20,843 nucleotides of DNA from a virus. Location: positions 1-20,843 of the IMG/VR virus record IMGVR_UViG_3300010970_000060; one strand, 5' to 3'. Under the pieces are notes generated by a model. The model was not told where the DNA came from. It saw only the letters and a list, made by a program, of their open reading frames with translations, and searched no databases. Positions within the stretch are counted from its first letter, which is position 1; every line of letters begins with the position of its first letter. Below, one piece after another: positions 1-6,288 of this stretch. A program made the position numbers and the translations under genes.

Positions 1-398
1 AATGGTCTTGAATAGTCAGGATGGTGTCCTTCAACTTCTTCATTTCCACAAATAAAGCATGGGTGTTTCAAAACTTTTCCGTCTTTTACTGCGTTATTTA
101 AAGCTACATGAGCAAAATATCTATCAGTATGTTTTTCTCGATAACTATTTAAAGCCTTTGCTTTTGCTTTTTTACCATCCTCAGTTTTAGCGTAATCCTT
201 TCTTGCTTTAACTCTTTTTGGTAGCATTGCCCTTTTTTTATCGTATTCACGCACATATTTAATATTTTCTTCTCTATGTTTTGAAACCCTTGATTTGGTA
301 CATTCTTTGCAAAAATTCAAATAACCATCTGACATTGCTTTATGAATATAAAAATCTTTAAAGGGCTTCTCCACATTACATCTTTTGCACATTTTCAT
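1..398 (-). CDS. HNH-type endonuclease, partial (C-terminus beyond window)
   Basis: The reading frame is open from an ATG at 398 to the window edge, about 132 codons, and its 3' end is missing. The start has AAGGA six bases upstream. The N-terminus carries two CxxC pairs (CKRC near residue 4, CKEC near residue 31), then a lysine-rich stretch. A further CFIC pair near the edge is followed by GHHPDYSRP. A CxxC pair followed by HHxDYS is typical of small free-standing HNH (endonuclease VII-like) nucleases carried by phages. It is the last visible gene of the leftward early operon, 38 bases after the 85-aa gene. The catalytic part lies at the very edge and is incompletely seen. Its role is probably as a selfish homing nuclease, although a recombination or packaging nuclease is possible. 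The family call is fairly safe; the biological role is inferred. Confidence 0.75.
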   Translation of the reverse strand, partial: MKMCKRCNVEKPFKDFYIHKAMSDGYLNFCKECTKSRVSKHREENIKYVREYDKKRAMLPKRVKARKDYAKTEDGKKAKAKALNSYREKHTDRYFAHVALNNAVKDGKVLKHPCFICGNEEVEGHHPDYSRP

Positions 399-409
399 AA
401 ACAATCCTT

Positions 410-433
410 AAAAAGGTATGTTTATTATATACC
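410..433 (-). terminator. Weak terminator-like hairpin before the HNH gene
   Basis: On the minus strand GGTAT, a nine-base loop and ATACC form a five-base-pair stem followed by five T residues. The stem is short and AT-rich, so this is at best a weak terminator or attenuator between the 85-aa gene and the HNH gene. The same bases contain TATAAT, so a -10 box for the HNH gene is an equally possible reading. No convincing -35 box precedes it. Confidence 0.25.
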
Positions 434-436
434 ATT

Positions 437-694
437 CTAGAAAGGCACATCTTCTTTGATGTTTGTGTAATCTTTTGATACTTGCTGCGTAGGAATTGCT
501 TTATCTTCAGGTGGGTTTAAATAAGCCAATAAACCGCCTTCTTTCATTGCAAACAAAGGCAATGTTTCTAGCTTTAACATCAAACCATGCTTGGTTTCCA
601 TGATTACGCCAATAGACTGATAGCGTTTCTTGGTCGTACCGTCTTTGTCTTGGTACTCTGATACTGCTGCTTTTACAAAATGCGTGATAGCCAT
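437..694 (-). CDS. Small protein with SSB-like acidic C-terminal tail
   Basis: This is an 85-residue protein of unrecognised fold. The start ATG at 694 shares one base with the exonuclease stop (TAATG) and has GGAG eight bases upstream. Residues 1-50 alternate polar and hydrophobic positions, as in a small beta domain (RYQSIGVIMET, LMLKLETLPLF). A polar linker follows. The protein ends in KEDVPF, closely resembling the acidic-Pro-Phe tip (DDIPF-type) by which bacterial single-stranded DNA-binding proteins recruit partners. The length is half that of a normal SSB and no OB fold can be confirmed by eye. It directly follows an exonuclease and an annealing protein, so a role as a minimal ssDNA-binding or adaptor protein in phage recombination is plausible but inferred. 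Confidence 0.6.
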   Translation of the reverse strand: MAITHFVKAAVSEYQDKDGTTKKRYQSIGVIMETKHGLMLKLETLPLFAMKEGGLLAYLNPPEDKAIPTQQVSKDYTNIKEDVPF

Positions 695-1302
695 TATTGA
701 TTCTCCATTAATTTAACTTCTGCTTCTACTTCACTTAAAAACTGCTTAATTTCTGTTTCCATGTACAAAATGAACTCAGGGTCTCTTGGTACATTAACAA
801 TCAACAACTGACTGCGTTCAGGCATCCTTGGGTCAAAACTGACAAAATCGCACCATTTAGCTTCAGTTACAGCCATTTGAGCTTGCATCTGAATAAAGTA
901 TTTCTTAGGTGGTTCTTTGCTTTTAAAGTATTCCCAATGGGTAGCTGAATTAGGGCATTTGATTTCTAAAAGACCGTCAGCACCTACTAAACCATCAGGA
1001 CTACATCCAAACCATTCAATACTGGGATGGTCAATGAATGGCACTTGGTCTACAAAGTTATTGGTTTCAACTTCATAAGCTACCCTAGCTTGTGGCTCTG
1101 TAGCTGTTCCCCAGGCCATAGCATCATTGGTATATGATGGTTGAATGGTCTTGGTGATTCTTTGCAAGGCAAGCTCAATCAGATAGTTTTGCCGACTAGC
1201 TGAAGGCCCAGTCTTTGTCTTTGCAAGGATGTCAGCTACTCTAGAAGCGGTTACTTTGCCTCTGCGTAGTTCATGCCATTCAGCCGTTCCTTGTTCAATC
1301 AT
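694..1302 (-). CDS. YqaJ/lambda-exonuclease-family recombination nuclease
   Basis: This 202-residue protein shows the YqaJ nuclease motifs in order: the N-terminal GTAEWHELRRGKVTAS block (residues 5-20), GTATEPQAR with Glu69, CSPDGLVG with Asp103, LLEIKCPN with Glu113 and Lys115, and the QMQAQM helix near 138-143. Asp103, Glu113 and Lys115 form the D...ExK metal-binding core of PD-(D/E)XK nucleases. Family members degrade one strand of duplex DNA ends and leave 3' tails for an annealing protein. That partner is encoded immediately upstream: the start ATG at 1302 overlaps its stop by four bases (ATGA), so the two are translationally coupled. The length is normal for the family and all key residues are present. 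Confidence 0.92.
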   Translation of the reverse strand: MIEQGTAEWHELRRGKVTASRVADILAKTKTGPSASRQNYLIELALQRITKTIQPSYTNDAMAWGTATEPQARVAYEVETNNFVDQVPFIDHPSIEWFGCSPDGLVGADGLLEIKCPNSATHWEYFKSKEPPKKYFIQMQAQMAVTEAKWCDFVSFDPRMPERSQLLIVNVPRDPEFILYMETEIKQFLSEVEAEVKLMENQ

Positions 1303-1835
1303 GACAACTCTACCTTTTTTAAATCTTTAGCGTTAGCAATCATTTGGACTGCGTTTTTGTCTTTAGAAAGGACTGTGTAGGCATTGCTATAAGCCTGTTT
1401 AAGCTCTTCCATAGTTGTGCATTTATTGATGTTTGCTACCCAAAAATTAGCACCTTCAGTTAAATCAGGTGTTGGCTCGTCAGGTACATCCTCACCAGCG
1501 TAAATGTATAAACCTAGACCATGTAAAGCAATAGCTTTAGCTAGGCATCGTTGCATAGCCGTGTTTACATCCATAGCGTTAGGATTAGATATAGCTTTGT
1601 TTTGATGGTTTAGAACAGGTAATTGGGCAGTCATAGTCTTGTCAAAAGCTGTAACTGAGCAAAATACCATCAAAGTGTCACCAAACTGCATAGGTGCTTG
1701 GTAATCCCAAGTAGCTTTAGGGTCTAGTTGTAGCAACTGGTCTACTGCCCATGCCCATGAAAGGTAGGTAAATTTACCTTTTTTGTCAGTATGTTCATTT
1801 ACATTAATCTTGCGAATTTCGTTGTATGTGGTCAT
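1299..1835 (-). CDS. DUF1071/Sak3-type single-strand annealing protein
   Basis: With the chosen start this is 178 residues. Conserved landmarks are YLSWAWAVDQL (about residues 24-34) and NTAMQRCLAKAIALHGLGLY followed by IYAGEDVP (about 91-118). Together they mark the DUF1071 (Sak3-type) annealing proteins of phages. Such proteins coat ssDNA and pair it with complementary strands, working with a 5'-3' exonuclease; here a YqaJ nuclease overlaps its 3' end. The frame opens at a GTG at 1838, but the adjacent ATG at 1835 is preferred because AAGGA lies seven bases upstream. The C-terminal 50 residues are variable and charged. The family assignment is good; the exact subgroup name is from memory of the motifs. 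Confidence 0.88.
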   Translation of the reverse strand: MTTYNEIRKINVNEHTDKKGKFTYLSWAWAVDQLLQLDPKATWDYQAPMQFGDTLMVFCSVTAFDKTMTAQLPVLNHQNKAISNPNAMDVNTAMQRCLAKAIALHGLGLYIYAGEDVPDEPTPDLTEGANFWVANINKCTTMEELKQAYSNAYTVLSKDKNAVQMIANAKDLKKVELS

Positions 1836-1845
1836 CACTTATTCC

Positions 1846-2115
1846 TTAGTTTGTTAAATGAGATTCTGCCATTGCTTCTTGGTACTCTAGGCTAATTGTG
1901 TACAGCTTTAAACCTAATTTAGCCCAATCTTTTTGTTCGATGTAATCCCTAATAATTTGTTGGTTTTCATCGCTAGTCTGTTGGATTGCTTCGCCAAATG
2001 CTACTGTTTCGGTGCAATCAAAATCAGGGTCATATTTGAGCAAGTCATCAATTTCAGCTTGTAAATGCTCATGTTCTGCTTGGTCATCGTATGGGGCTTC
2101 GTAGTAGTTGTTCAT
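1846..2115 (-). CDS. Acidic 89-aa early protein, unknown
   Basis: The frame is open from 2175, but the ATG at 2115 is the better start. It shares one base with the stop of the 26-residue micropeptide gene (TAATG), and the extra upstream residues would duplicate that gene in another frame. The protein is acidic, with an N-terminal MNNYYEAPYDDQ stretch, a Glu/Asp-rich segment (residues 12-35) and predicted helical segments around DENQQIIRDYIEQKDWAKLG. No catalytic motif is visible and I do not recognise the family. It lies directly upstream of the annealing protein in the same transcript, so a recombination or host-takeover accessory role is possible but unsupported. Confidence 0.6.
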   Translation of the reverse strand: MNNYYEAPYDDQAEHEHLQAEIDDLLKYDPDFDCTETVAFGEAIQQTSDENQQIIRDYIEQKDWAKLGLKLYTISLEYQEAMAESHLTN

Positions 2116-2195
2116 TAAACACCTAACGCAAACATCACGCCCAATGTAATGCCAAGAAGAATTACGCCTACCCAATCAATTACTGTTGTTTTCAT
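2115..2195 (-). CDS. 26-aa single-membrane-segment micropeptide
   Basis: A short frame begins at ATG 2195 with AAGGAG seven bases upstream, one of the best ribosome sites in the window, and stops at TAA 2115-2117. That stop overlaps the next start as TAATG. The product begins MKTTVIDW and continues as one hydrophobic stretch (VGVILLGITLGVMFALGV), enough for a single membrane helix with a basic residue near the N-terminus. It lies in the early recombination operon. The strong ribosome site and stop-start overlap argue that it is translated. The role is unknown; small phage membrane peptides can act in superinfection exclusion or membrane modulation, but nothing here proves that. Confidence 0.6.
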   Translation of the reverse strand: MKTTVIDWVGVILLGITLGVMFALGV

Positions 2196-2205
2196 CACTT
2201 ACTCC

Positions 2206-2373
2206 TTATTTAATAGATAAAATCTGTGCTACTCGTTTGGCAATATAAGCCCAATTTTGAACATCAAGATTGCTATAAATATTGTGTTTGCTAGTTTTTT
2301 TCAAATATTTTGAATAATCAATATTTGTTGGCAAACCTTTTGTTGCTAAAACTAAAGTTTCTTCGTATGTCAT
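2206..2373 (-). CDS. 55-aa early protein, unknown (first gene of leftward operon)
   Basis: The frame runs from ATG 2373 to TAA 2206-2208. AAGGAG lies six bases before the start, inside the recurrent AGTGATG context. The 55-residue product starts MTYEETLVLATKGLP and is basic and aromatic in its second half (KKTSKH, NWAYIAKRVAQILSIK), which could be a helix. I do not recognise a family. It is the first gene of the leftward operon, about 32 bases from the candidate leftward -10 box, and lies 10 bases upstream of the micropeptide gene. First-position early phage genes often encode small host-interaction or regulatory proteins; that is context only. Confidence 0.6.
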   Translation of the reverse strand: MTYEETLVLATKGLPTNIDYSKYLKKTSKHNIYSNLDVQNWAYIAKRVAQILSIK

Positions 2374-2404
2374 CACTAACTCCTTTACTGTTGAACTAGA
2401 CTCT

Positions 2405-2435
2405 ACTATACATGAAAAATATAGATTGGTATAGT
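2405..2435. promoter_or_regulatory. Back-to-back -10 boxes of divergent early promoters
   Basis: ACTATAC (2405-2411) and GTATAGT (2429-2435) form an inverted repeat with 17 bases between the arms. Each arm contains TATAGT pointing outward, five of six matches to a sigma-70 -10 box: leftward at 2410-2405 and rightward at 2430-2435. The rightward box is preceded by TGG, an extended -10. Neither has a good -35. The positions fit start sites about 25 bases before the 55-aa gene and about 70 bases before the regulator gene. Function is inferred from position and symmetry. Confidence 0.5.
2420..2433. repeat. Control-region direct repeat, copy 1
   Basis: TATAGATTGGTATA recurs 53 bases downstream with one inserted T. 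This copy overlaps the rightward extended -10 box, so it could be a repeated promoter element or a repeated binding site for the regulator. Confidence 0.45.
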
Positions 2436-2442
2436 TTTTTTA

Positions 2443-2457
2443 TAGGGACTTTCCCTA
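2443..2457. promoter_or_regulatory. Candidate operator dyad
   Basis: TAGGGA and TCCCTA are perfect six-base inverted arms around CTT. The dyad begins about eight bases after the rightward -10 box, so it would cover the transcription start. That is a usual operator position for a Cro-like repressor, and the regulator gene starts at 2511. A short RNA hairpin in the leader is the alternative. Confidence 0.4.
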
Positions 2458-2472
2458 GGGTGCGTAACTTCT

Positions 2473-2487
2473 TATAGATTTGGTATA
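2473..2487. repeat. Control-region direct repeat, copy 2
   Basis: TATAGATTTGGTATA matches copy 1 except for one extra T. It runs on into TATGAT (2486-2491), itself a near-consensus -10 box. A start from here would leave only a very short leader before the regulator's ribosome site, so a protein-binding role is as likely as a second promoter. Confidence 0.4.
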
Positions 2488-2510
2488 TGATAGCGAAAAA
2501 GGAGAATTAC

Positions 2511-2708
2511 ATGAACCCATCAGATTTACTAAAAATTGAGTTTGGCAGTTTGATTAACCTGGCTGAAAAGCTAGGAATTCAGCCTCAGACCATCTATTTA
2601 TGGAACTCTACCAAGATTCCATTTAAGTATTTAAGGAAAATTGAGGAGCTTTCAGAGCTTCGTTTAACAAGAGAACAGTTAAGACCAGACCTATTTAAGA
2701 AGGACTGA
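2511..2708 (+). CDS. YdaS/Cro-like helix-turn-helix regulator
   Basis: This 65-residue protein starts at ATG 2511, six bases after AAGGAG. The frame is open from an ATG at 2487, but that one has no ribosome site and overlaps the promoter region. The segment LINLAEKLGIQPQTIYLWNS (about residues 13-32) is a helix-turn-helix. It is followed by KIPFKYLRKIEELSELRLT and the terminal LRPDLF motif typical of YdaS/Cro-type prophage regulators. It is the first gene of the rightward operon, one base before the DUF1376 gene. It faces the recombination operon across the divergent control region, whose dyad and repeats are its likely targets. No CI-type partner or integrase is visible. Confidence 0.82.
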   Translation: MNPSDLLKIEFGSLINLAEKLGIQPQTIYLWNSTKIPFKYLRKIEELSELRLTREQLRPDLFKKD

Positions 2709-2709
2709 G

Positions 2710-3366
2710 ATGCACTATTACCAACACAATATCGGTGATTACCGCAGAGATACATCGCATTTAAGCCTTGTAGAGCATGGTATTTATCGTCAGTTGATGG
2801 ATAGCTATTACCTTGATGAACAGCCGTTATCTGCTGACCTTTCGAAACTTATGCGTTCGCATAGCGTTTGTAGTGCGGATGAACAACAATCGCTTAAAAA
2901 TGTATTAGCTGACTTCTTTGAGCTTACAGAAAATGGCTACATTCACAAGCGTTGTGATGAAGTTATTGCTGAATATCATGGCAAATCTGATAAGGCTAGA
3001 GCTTCTGCTATGGCTCGTTGGGGCAGTAAACATAAGAATGTTGATGCGAACGCATTGCCAACGCAAACCGAACGCAATGCGAAGGGTATGCTAACCAATA
3101 ACCATAAACCAAGAACCAATAACCAATATACAGATGAGTTTGAGTCTTTTTGGAAGTTATACGATAAACCAGCAGGCAAAGCTAATGCGTTTAAGATTTG
3201 GAAAAGTATTAAGCCTGATACAGGATTAGTGCAAACCATATTTCAAAAAGCCACATTACAAGCTAAGAATGTAGAGCGTAAATTTCGTAAGGATGCTGAA
3301 AGATGGCTTCGCGATAAGCGTTGGGAAGATGAGATAGCAAGTAAGCCGTATAACGATATTTTTTAA
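2710..3366 (+). CDS. DUF1376 (YdaU-like) replication-initiation protein
   Basis: This 218-residue protein begins MHYYQHNIGDYRRDT and continues LSLVEHGIYRQLMDSYYLDEQPL, the signature of the DUF1376/YdaU domain (about residues 1-90). Next comes a basic ASAMARWGSKHK segment and a polar linker rich in Asn and Thr (about 98-135). The C-terminal part begins DEFESFWKLYDKPAGK and ends in a basic helical region (KFRKDAERWLRDKRWEDE). Both parts recur in phage replication proteins that sit in the position of lambda O. The helicase gene two genes downstream supports a role in origin recognition or helicase loading. AAGGA precedes the start by five bases. Origin-binding activity is inferred from family and context. 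Confidence 0.82.
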   Translation: MHYYQHNIGDYRRDTSHLSLVEHGIYRQLMDSYYLDEQPLSADLSKLMRSHSVCSADEQQSLKNVLADFFELTENGYIHKRCDEVIAEYHGKSDKARASAMARWGSKHKNVDANALPTQTERNAKGMLTNNHKPRTNNQYTDEFESFWKLYDKPAGKANAFKIWKSIKPDTGLVQTIFQKATLQAKNVERKFRKDAERWLRDKRWEDEIASKPYNDIF

Positions 3367-3376
3367 GGAGGAAGTG

Positions 3377-3736
3377 ATGATTGGTGAAAACCAAGTAATT
3401 GAGCATTTAGCAAAAGGTCAGAAGTTTGACGGTGTGTTTATCCTTGTTGGTAAACATAATGACTTCAACCCTGACGAACAATCTTTTGTGCAAAAAGACG
3501 AATATTTGCTGCCAGGTGAAGTGTTTAACAAAAAATATGTAGGAATCGCCAAAATCGTCACAGGCAAGCGTAGACCTAAAGTTGATACCTTACCCTACCT
3601 TAAGGGTCAAAAGGTTCACCTGATTCATTCTGACGGCTATGATAGCCTATTTGCATCATGGTATTCAGTCATAGTTGATAGCAAGCCTGATTTTTTAATT
3701 GCTTTGGATAGTGAAGGCGAAATTTATGTTAATTGA
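3377..3736 (+). CDS. 119-aa early protein, unknown
   Basis: The frame opens at GTG 3374, but ATG 3377 is preferred because AAGGAGG lies just upstream in the AGTGATG context. The product has beta-rich stretches (KFDGVFILVGKHND, YVGIAKIVTGKRRPKV) and a conserved-looking QKVHLIHSDGYDSLFASWYS segment, then DFLIALDSEGEIYVN at the C-terminus. There is no membrane segment, zinc motif or nucleotide-binding loop. I do not recognise the family. Its last 11 bases overlap the helicase start, so the two are probably translationally coupled. The position between the replication protein and the helicase suggests a replication accessory role. Confidence 0.65.
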   Translation: MIGENQVIEHLAKGQKFDGVFILVGKHNDFNPDEQSFVQKDEYLLPGEVFNKKYVGIAKIVTGKRRPKVDTLPYLKGQKVHLIHSDGYDSLFASWYSVIVDSKPDFLIALDSEGEIYVN

Positions 3737-4628
3737 TATTGACCTGCAAAAGTATGCTGAATACTCAGAAATACGAAATATGGTTAGCGAAAAGTCTGAT
3801 TTTGAAGATGAGTTACTTGAGTATTTTGAGGCTAGAAAACATGGCATTTTAGGTGACAAATTGCCTTTTGAATCTGCCGACCAAAAAATAGCTTTTAGAA
3901 AGAAAGAAGTGACTGTTCTTGCTGGTGTCAATGGTCATGGTAAATCGTTGCTTTTAGGTCAAATCTCTTTAGATATTGTTAGCAAGGGTTCTAAGTTGCT
4001 TATGGCTTCTTTGGAGATGCCTCCAGTATCTACTTTAGCAAGGATGACTAAGCAAGCTACTGGTATTTACATTCCTGAACCTAGAGATATTCACAAGTTT
4101 ATGGAATGGAAGTTAGACCATTTTTACTTGTTTAACCATGTTGGAAGCCTAGAGCCTTGGCAGGTTATTAGTTTATGCCGTTATGCAGCTATAGAGTTAA
4201 AAGTAGACCATGTAGTAGTTGACTCTTTGACTAAATGTACAAGAGGCGAACAAGACTATGACGGTCAAAAAGACTTTATGAATCGTCTATGTGAAGTAGC
4301 TAAAGAAATGAATATTCACATCTTTTTGGTTCACCATGTCCGTAAGGGTAATGATGAGGCTGAAACAGCTAATAAGTTTGATTTAAAGGGTTCAGGAGCT
4401 ATTTCTGACCTTGTAGACAATGTAATGATTATTGCTCGAAACATCAAAAAAGAACGAGATACAGAGATTCAAGGCATTAAAGACAATACGGTAGCAGATG
4501 CAGCTTTAATTGTTTCTAAGCAACGCCATGCTGATTGGACAGGAACTATAAAACTTTGGTTTGATGTAAAAAGCCAGCAGTTTAAAGAAGATGCTTTTGC
4601 TAGCACTAAATTATATTTGGAGGATTAA
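3726..4628 (+). CDS. DnaB-type replicative helicase (RecA-like core only)
   Basis: This 300-residue protein has a Walker A loop, GVNGHGKS (residues 67-74), and a Walker B strand, HVVVDSL (Asp166). A sensor-like IHIFLVHHVRK is followed by KGSGAISDLVDNVMIIARN, the counterpart of the DnaB RESGAIEQDAD region. A late SKQRHADWTG carries the basic finger residues. Only about 50 residues precede the ATPase core, so the DnaB N-terminal primase-interaction domain is absent or replaced. The ATG at 3726 is preferred over one at 3699, which would overlap further into the 119-aa gene; AAGG lies eight bases upstream. It would unwind the fork during phage replication. No primase is visible in this window. 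Confidence 0.88.
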   Translation: MLIDIDLQKYAEYSEIRNMVSEKSDFEDELLEYFEARKHGILGDKLPFESADQKIAFRKKEVTVLAGVNGHGKSLLLGQISLDIVSKGSKLLMASLEMPPVSTLARMTKQATGIYIPEPRDIHKFMEWKLDHFYLFNHVGSLEPWQVISLCRYAAIELKVDHVVVDSLTKCTRGEQDYDGQKDFMNRLCEVAKEMNIHIFLVHHVRKGNDEAETANKFDLKGSGAISDLVDNVMIIARNIKKERDTEIQGIKDNTVADAALIVSKQRHADWTGTIKLWFDVKSQQFKEDAFASTKLYLED

Positions 4629-4631
4629 GTG

Positions 4632-5714
4632 ATGAATAAAGTATTTTTTGGAGAGTGTAGAGATTCCATGAGGAAAATGGCTAAAGATGGCATAAAAGTG
4701 CAATCTTGCATAACAAGTCCACCATATTACGGATTAAGAGATTATGGAACTGGAACTTGGTTGGGCGGAGATGAAAATTGTTCTCATAAAAGAGATAGTA
4801 AATATTCTGAAAACACTATAACTGGTCATGCAAACAAAGAATTAACTGTAGGAGATGCTATTTACAAAACAAAATGCCCTAAATGTGGAGCTGTAAGACA
4901 AGATTTACAAATAGGATTGGAAGAATCGCCACAACAATTTATTGATAATTTGGTAGAGGTATTTGCTTGCGTATGGGATTTGCTAGAAGATGATGGAACT
5001 CTTTGGGTAAACCTTGGCGATAGTTATTACAACTATAGACCAGGCAAAGGACAGGCTTTAAGCAAGCAAACTGTAGCTAATAATGACCAAGATTTGCCAC
5101 AAAAATGCGCTAGAAGAGGCAACAAATTAGAAGAATACAAAGAAAAAGACCTTATGGGTATGCCTTGGAGATTAGCTTTTGCACTTCAAGATTTTGGTTG
5201 GCATTTAAGGCAAGACATTATTTGGCACAAACCTAACCCAATGCCTGAATCTGTTAAAGACCGATGCACTAAAAGCCATGAATACATATTTCTATTAAGT
5301 AAAAAGCCTCATTACTATTTTGATAACGAAGCCATTAAAGAAGATGCTCATACAACAGACGATACAAACAGGGACAGAGACAGCACAAGGTTAAACAATA
5401 CGCCTGGCAGAACTCGTATGGCTGGGTTAAAAACCAATCATTATGAAACTAAAAACAAACGAGATGTATGGACAGTAGCCACTAAACCATATTCAGGAGC
5501 GCATTTTGCTGTTTATCCTGAAGAACTTATTGAGCCTTGCGTATTGGCAAGCACCAAAGTTGGTGACATTGTTTTAGACCCTTTTTTCGGTAGCGGAACT
5601 ACAGGTGCAGTTGCTCAAAAATTAGGCAGAAAATGGATTGGATGTGAATTAAATCAACAATATGAGTCTTTGCAAAATGAAAGACTTAGCCAACAAAGCA
5701 TGGAGCTAATATGA
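4632..5714 (+). CDS. Beta-class N4/N6 DNA methyltransferase
   Basis: This 360-residue protein has the catalytic motif [13 protein letters not shown] (Ser29-Pro-Pro-Tyr32) near the N-terminus. The S-adenosylmethionine-binding motif [12 protein letters not shown], is near the C-terminus (about residues 315-325). This is the beta-class order of amino methyltransferases acting on adenine N6 or cytosine N4. An insert between residues 50 and 86 holds C50, H52 and CPKC (82-85), a probable zinc knuckle. [10 protein letters not shown] is also typical. The start is ATG 4632, with GGAGG upstream; the helicase stop is three bases before. No restriction partner is adjacent, so it is most likely an orphan phage enzyme that protects phage DNA. 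The recognition site cannot be read from the sequence. Confidence 0.92.
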   Translation: MNKVFFGECRDSMRKMAKDGIKVQSCITSPPYYGLRDYGTGTWLGGDENCSHKRDSKYSENTITGHANKELTVGDAIYKTKCPKCGAVRQDLQIGLEESPQQFIDNLVEVFACVWDLLEDDGTLWVNLGDSYYNYRPGKGQALSKQTVANNDQDLPQKCARRGNKLEEYKEKDLMGMPWRLAFALQDFGWHLRQDIIWHKPNPMPESVKDRCTKSHEYIFLLSKKPHYYFDNEAIKEDAHTTDDTNRDRDSTRLNNTPGRTRMAGLKTNHYETKNKRDVWTVATKPYSGAHFAVYPEELIEPCVLASTKVGDIVLDPFFGSGTTGAVAQKLGRKWIGCELNQQYESLQNERLSQQSMELI

Positions 5715-6058
5715 AAGAAATGGAAGAAATTAACCCAAATGCAGCAGTAGACTTTTTACTTAAAAACGCAGGATTGTTTGCTAAAGCTAAATCCGAAAGG
5801 ATTTATTTAGAGGAGTTTCGCAAGTCTAAAAAGGCCTTATTGATGCAAGAAGCGTTCTGTGCTGGTGTAGACACTATGGCAGGGCAAGAACGCGATGCCT
5901 ACGCTAGAAGCGAATACAGAGAGCTTTTAGAAGGTTTAAAAGCAGCAGTAGAACAAGAAGAAGCATTGAAGTGGAAGATGACAGCAGCACAACTTAGAGT
6001 AGAAATATGGCGTACTACCCAAGCTAATAACCGACTTATTGAAAGGTCAACAACATGA
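5711..6058 (+). CDS. 115-aa helical protein, unknown, phage-conserved type
   Basis: The start ATG at 5711 overlaps the methyltransferase stop by four bases (ATGA). The protein is strongly helical and charged: [22 protein letters not shown], then [17 protein letters not shown], and a C-terminal half of [19 protein letters not shown] type that could form a coiled coil. Proteins with the same [14 protein letters not shown] and RVEIWR patterns are, from memory, common next to recombination and replication genes of podophages. Their function is unknown. No catalytic residues are evident. Confidence 0.7.
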   Translation: MKEMEEINPNAAVDFLLKNAGLFAKAKSERIYLEEFRKSKKALLMQEAFCAGVDTMAGQERDAYARSEYRELLEGLKAAVEQEEALKWKMTAAQLRVEIWRTTQANNRLIERSTT

Positions 6059-6288
6059 AAGAACTAAATGTCACTACGGAAAAAGATGGAAGTCTTACTG
6101 TTAATGTGGAAAGTCAAACTCAAAATATGGATGAGAAATTGGCTATAGCAACTAATAGCACATTCAAATATTCAAGTGGGAGTGATGTAGCTAAGATTTT
6201 TAGGGCTTATGGATGGAAAGCACCTACTACTTATAGAAACGACTTTTTATTTAAGGATAATCGTTTAGCTTCAGGACTTAGCAAGTAA
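6055..6288 (+). CDS. 77-aa early protein, unknown (last gene of rightward operon)
   Basis: It is coupled to the gene before it by an ATGA overlap. The N-terminal 30 residues are polar. The rest is better ordered (STFKYSSGSDVAKIFRAYGW, then KAPTTYRNDFLFKDNR) and might be a small DNA-binding or adaptor domain. I do not recognise a family. Its last 18 bases overlap the endolysin gene tail to tail, so the early rightward and late leftward transcripts converge here. No terminator hairpin is visible. Confidence 0.6.
   Translation: MKELNVTTEKDGSLTVNVESQTQNMDEKLAIATNSTFKYSSGSDVAKIFRAYGWKAPTTYRNDFLFKDNRLASGLSK

Noticed and set aside
2374-2510. A replication origin in the divergent region.
   Set aside because: It has AT-rich stretches and repeats, but only two copies of one box and no iteron array. 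The promoter and operator reading explains the repeats better.
2976-3239. An 87-codon minus-strand frame with Leu-rich stretches inside the DUF1376 gene.
   Set aside because: It has no ribosome site and lies wholly within a well-supported gene on the other strand; its hydrophobicity is an antisense artefact.
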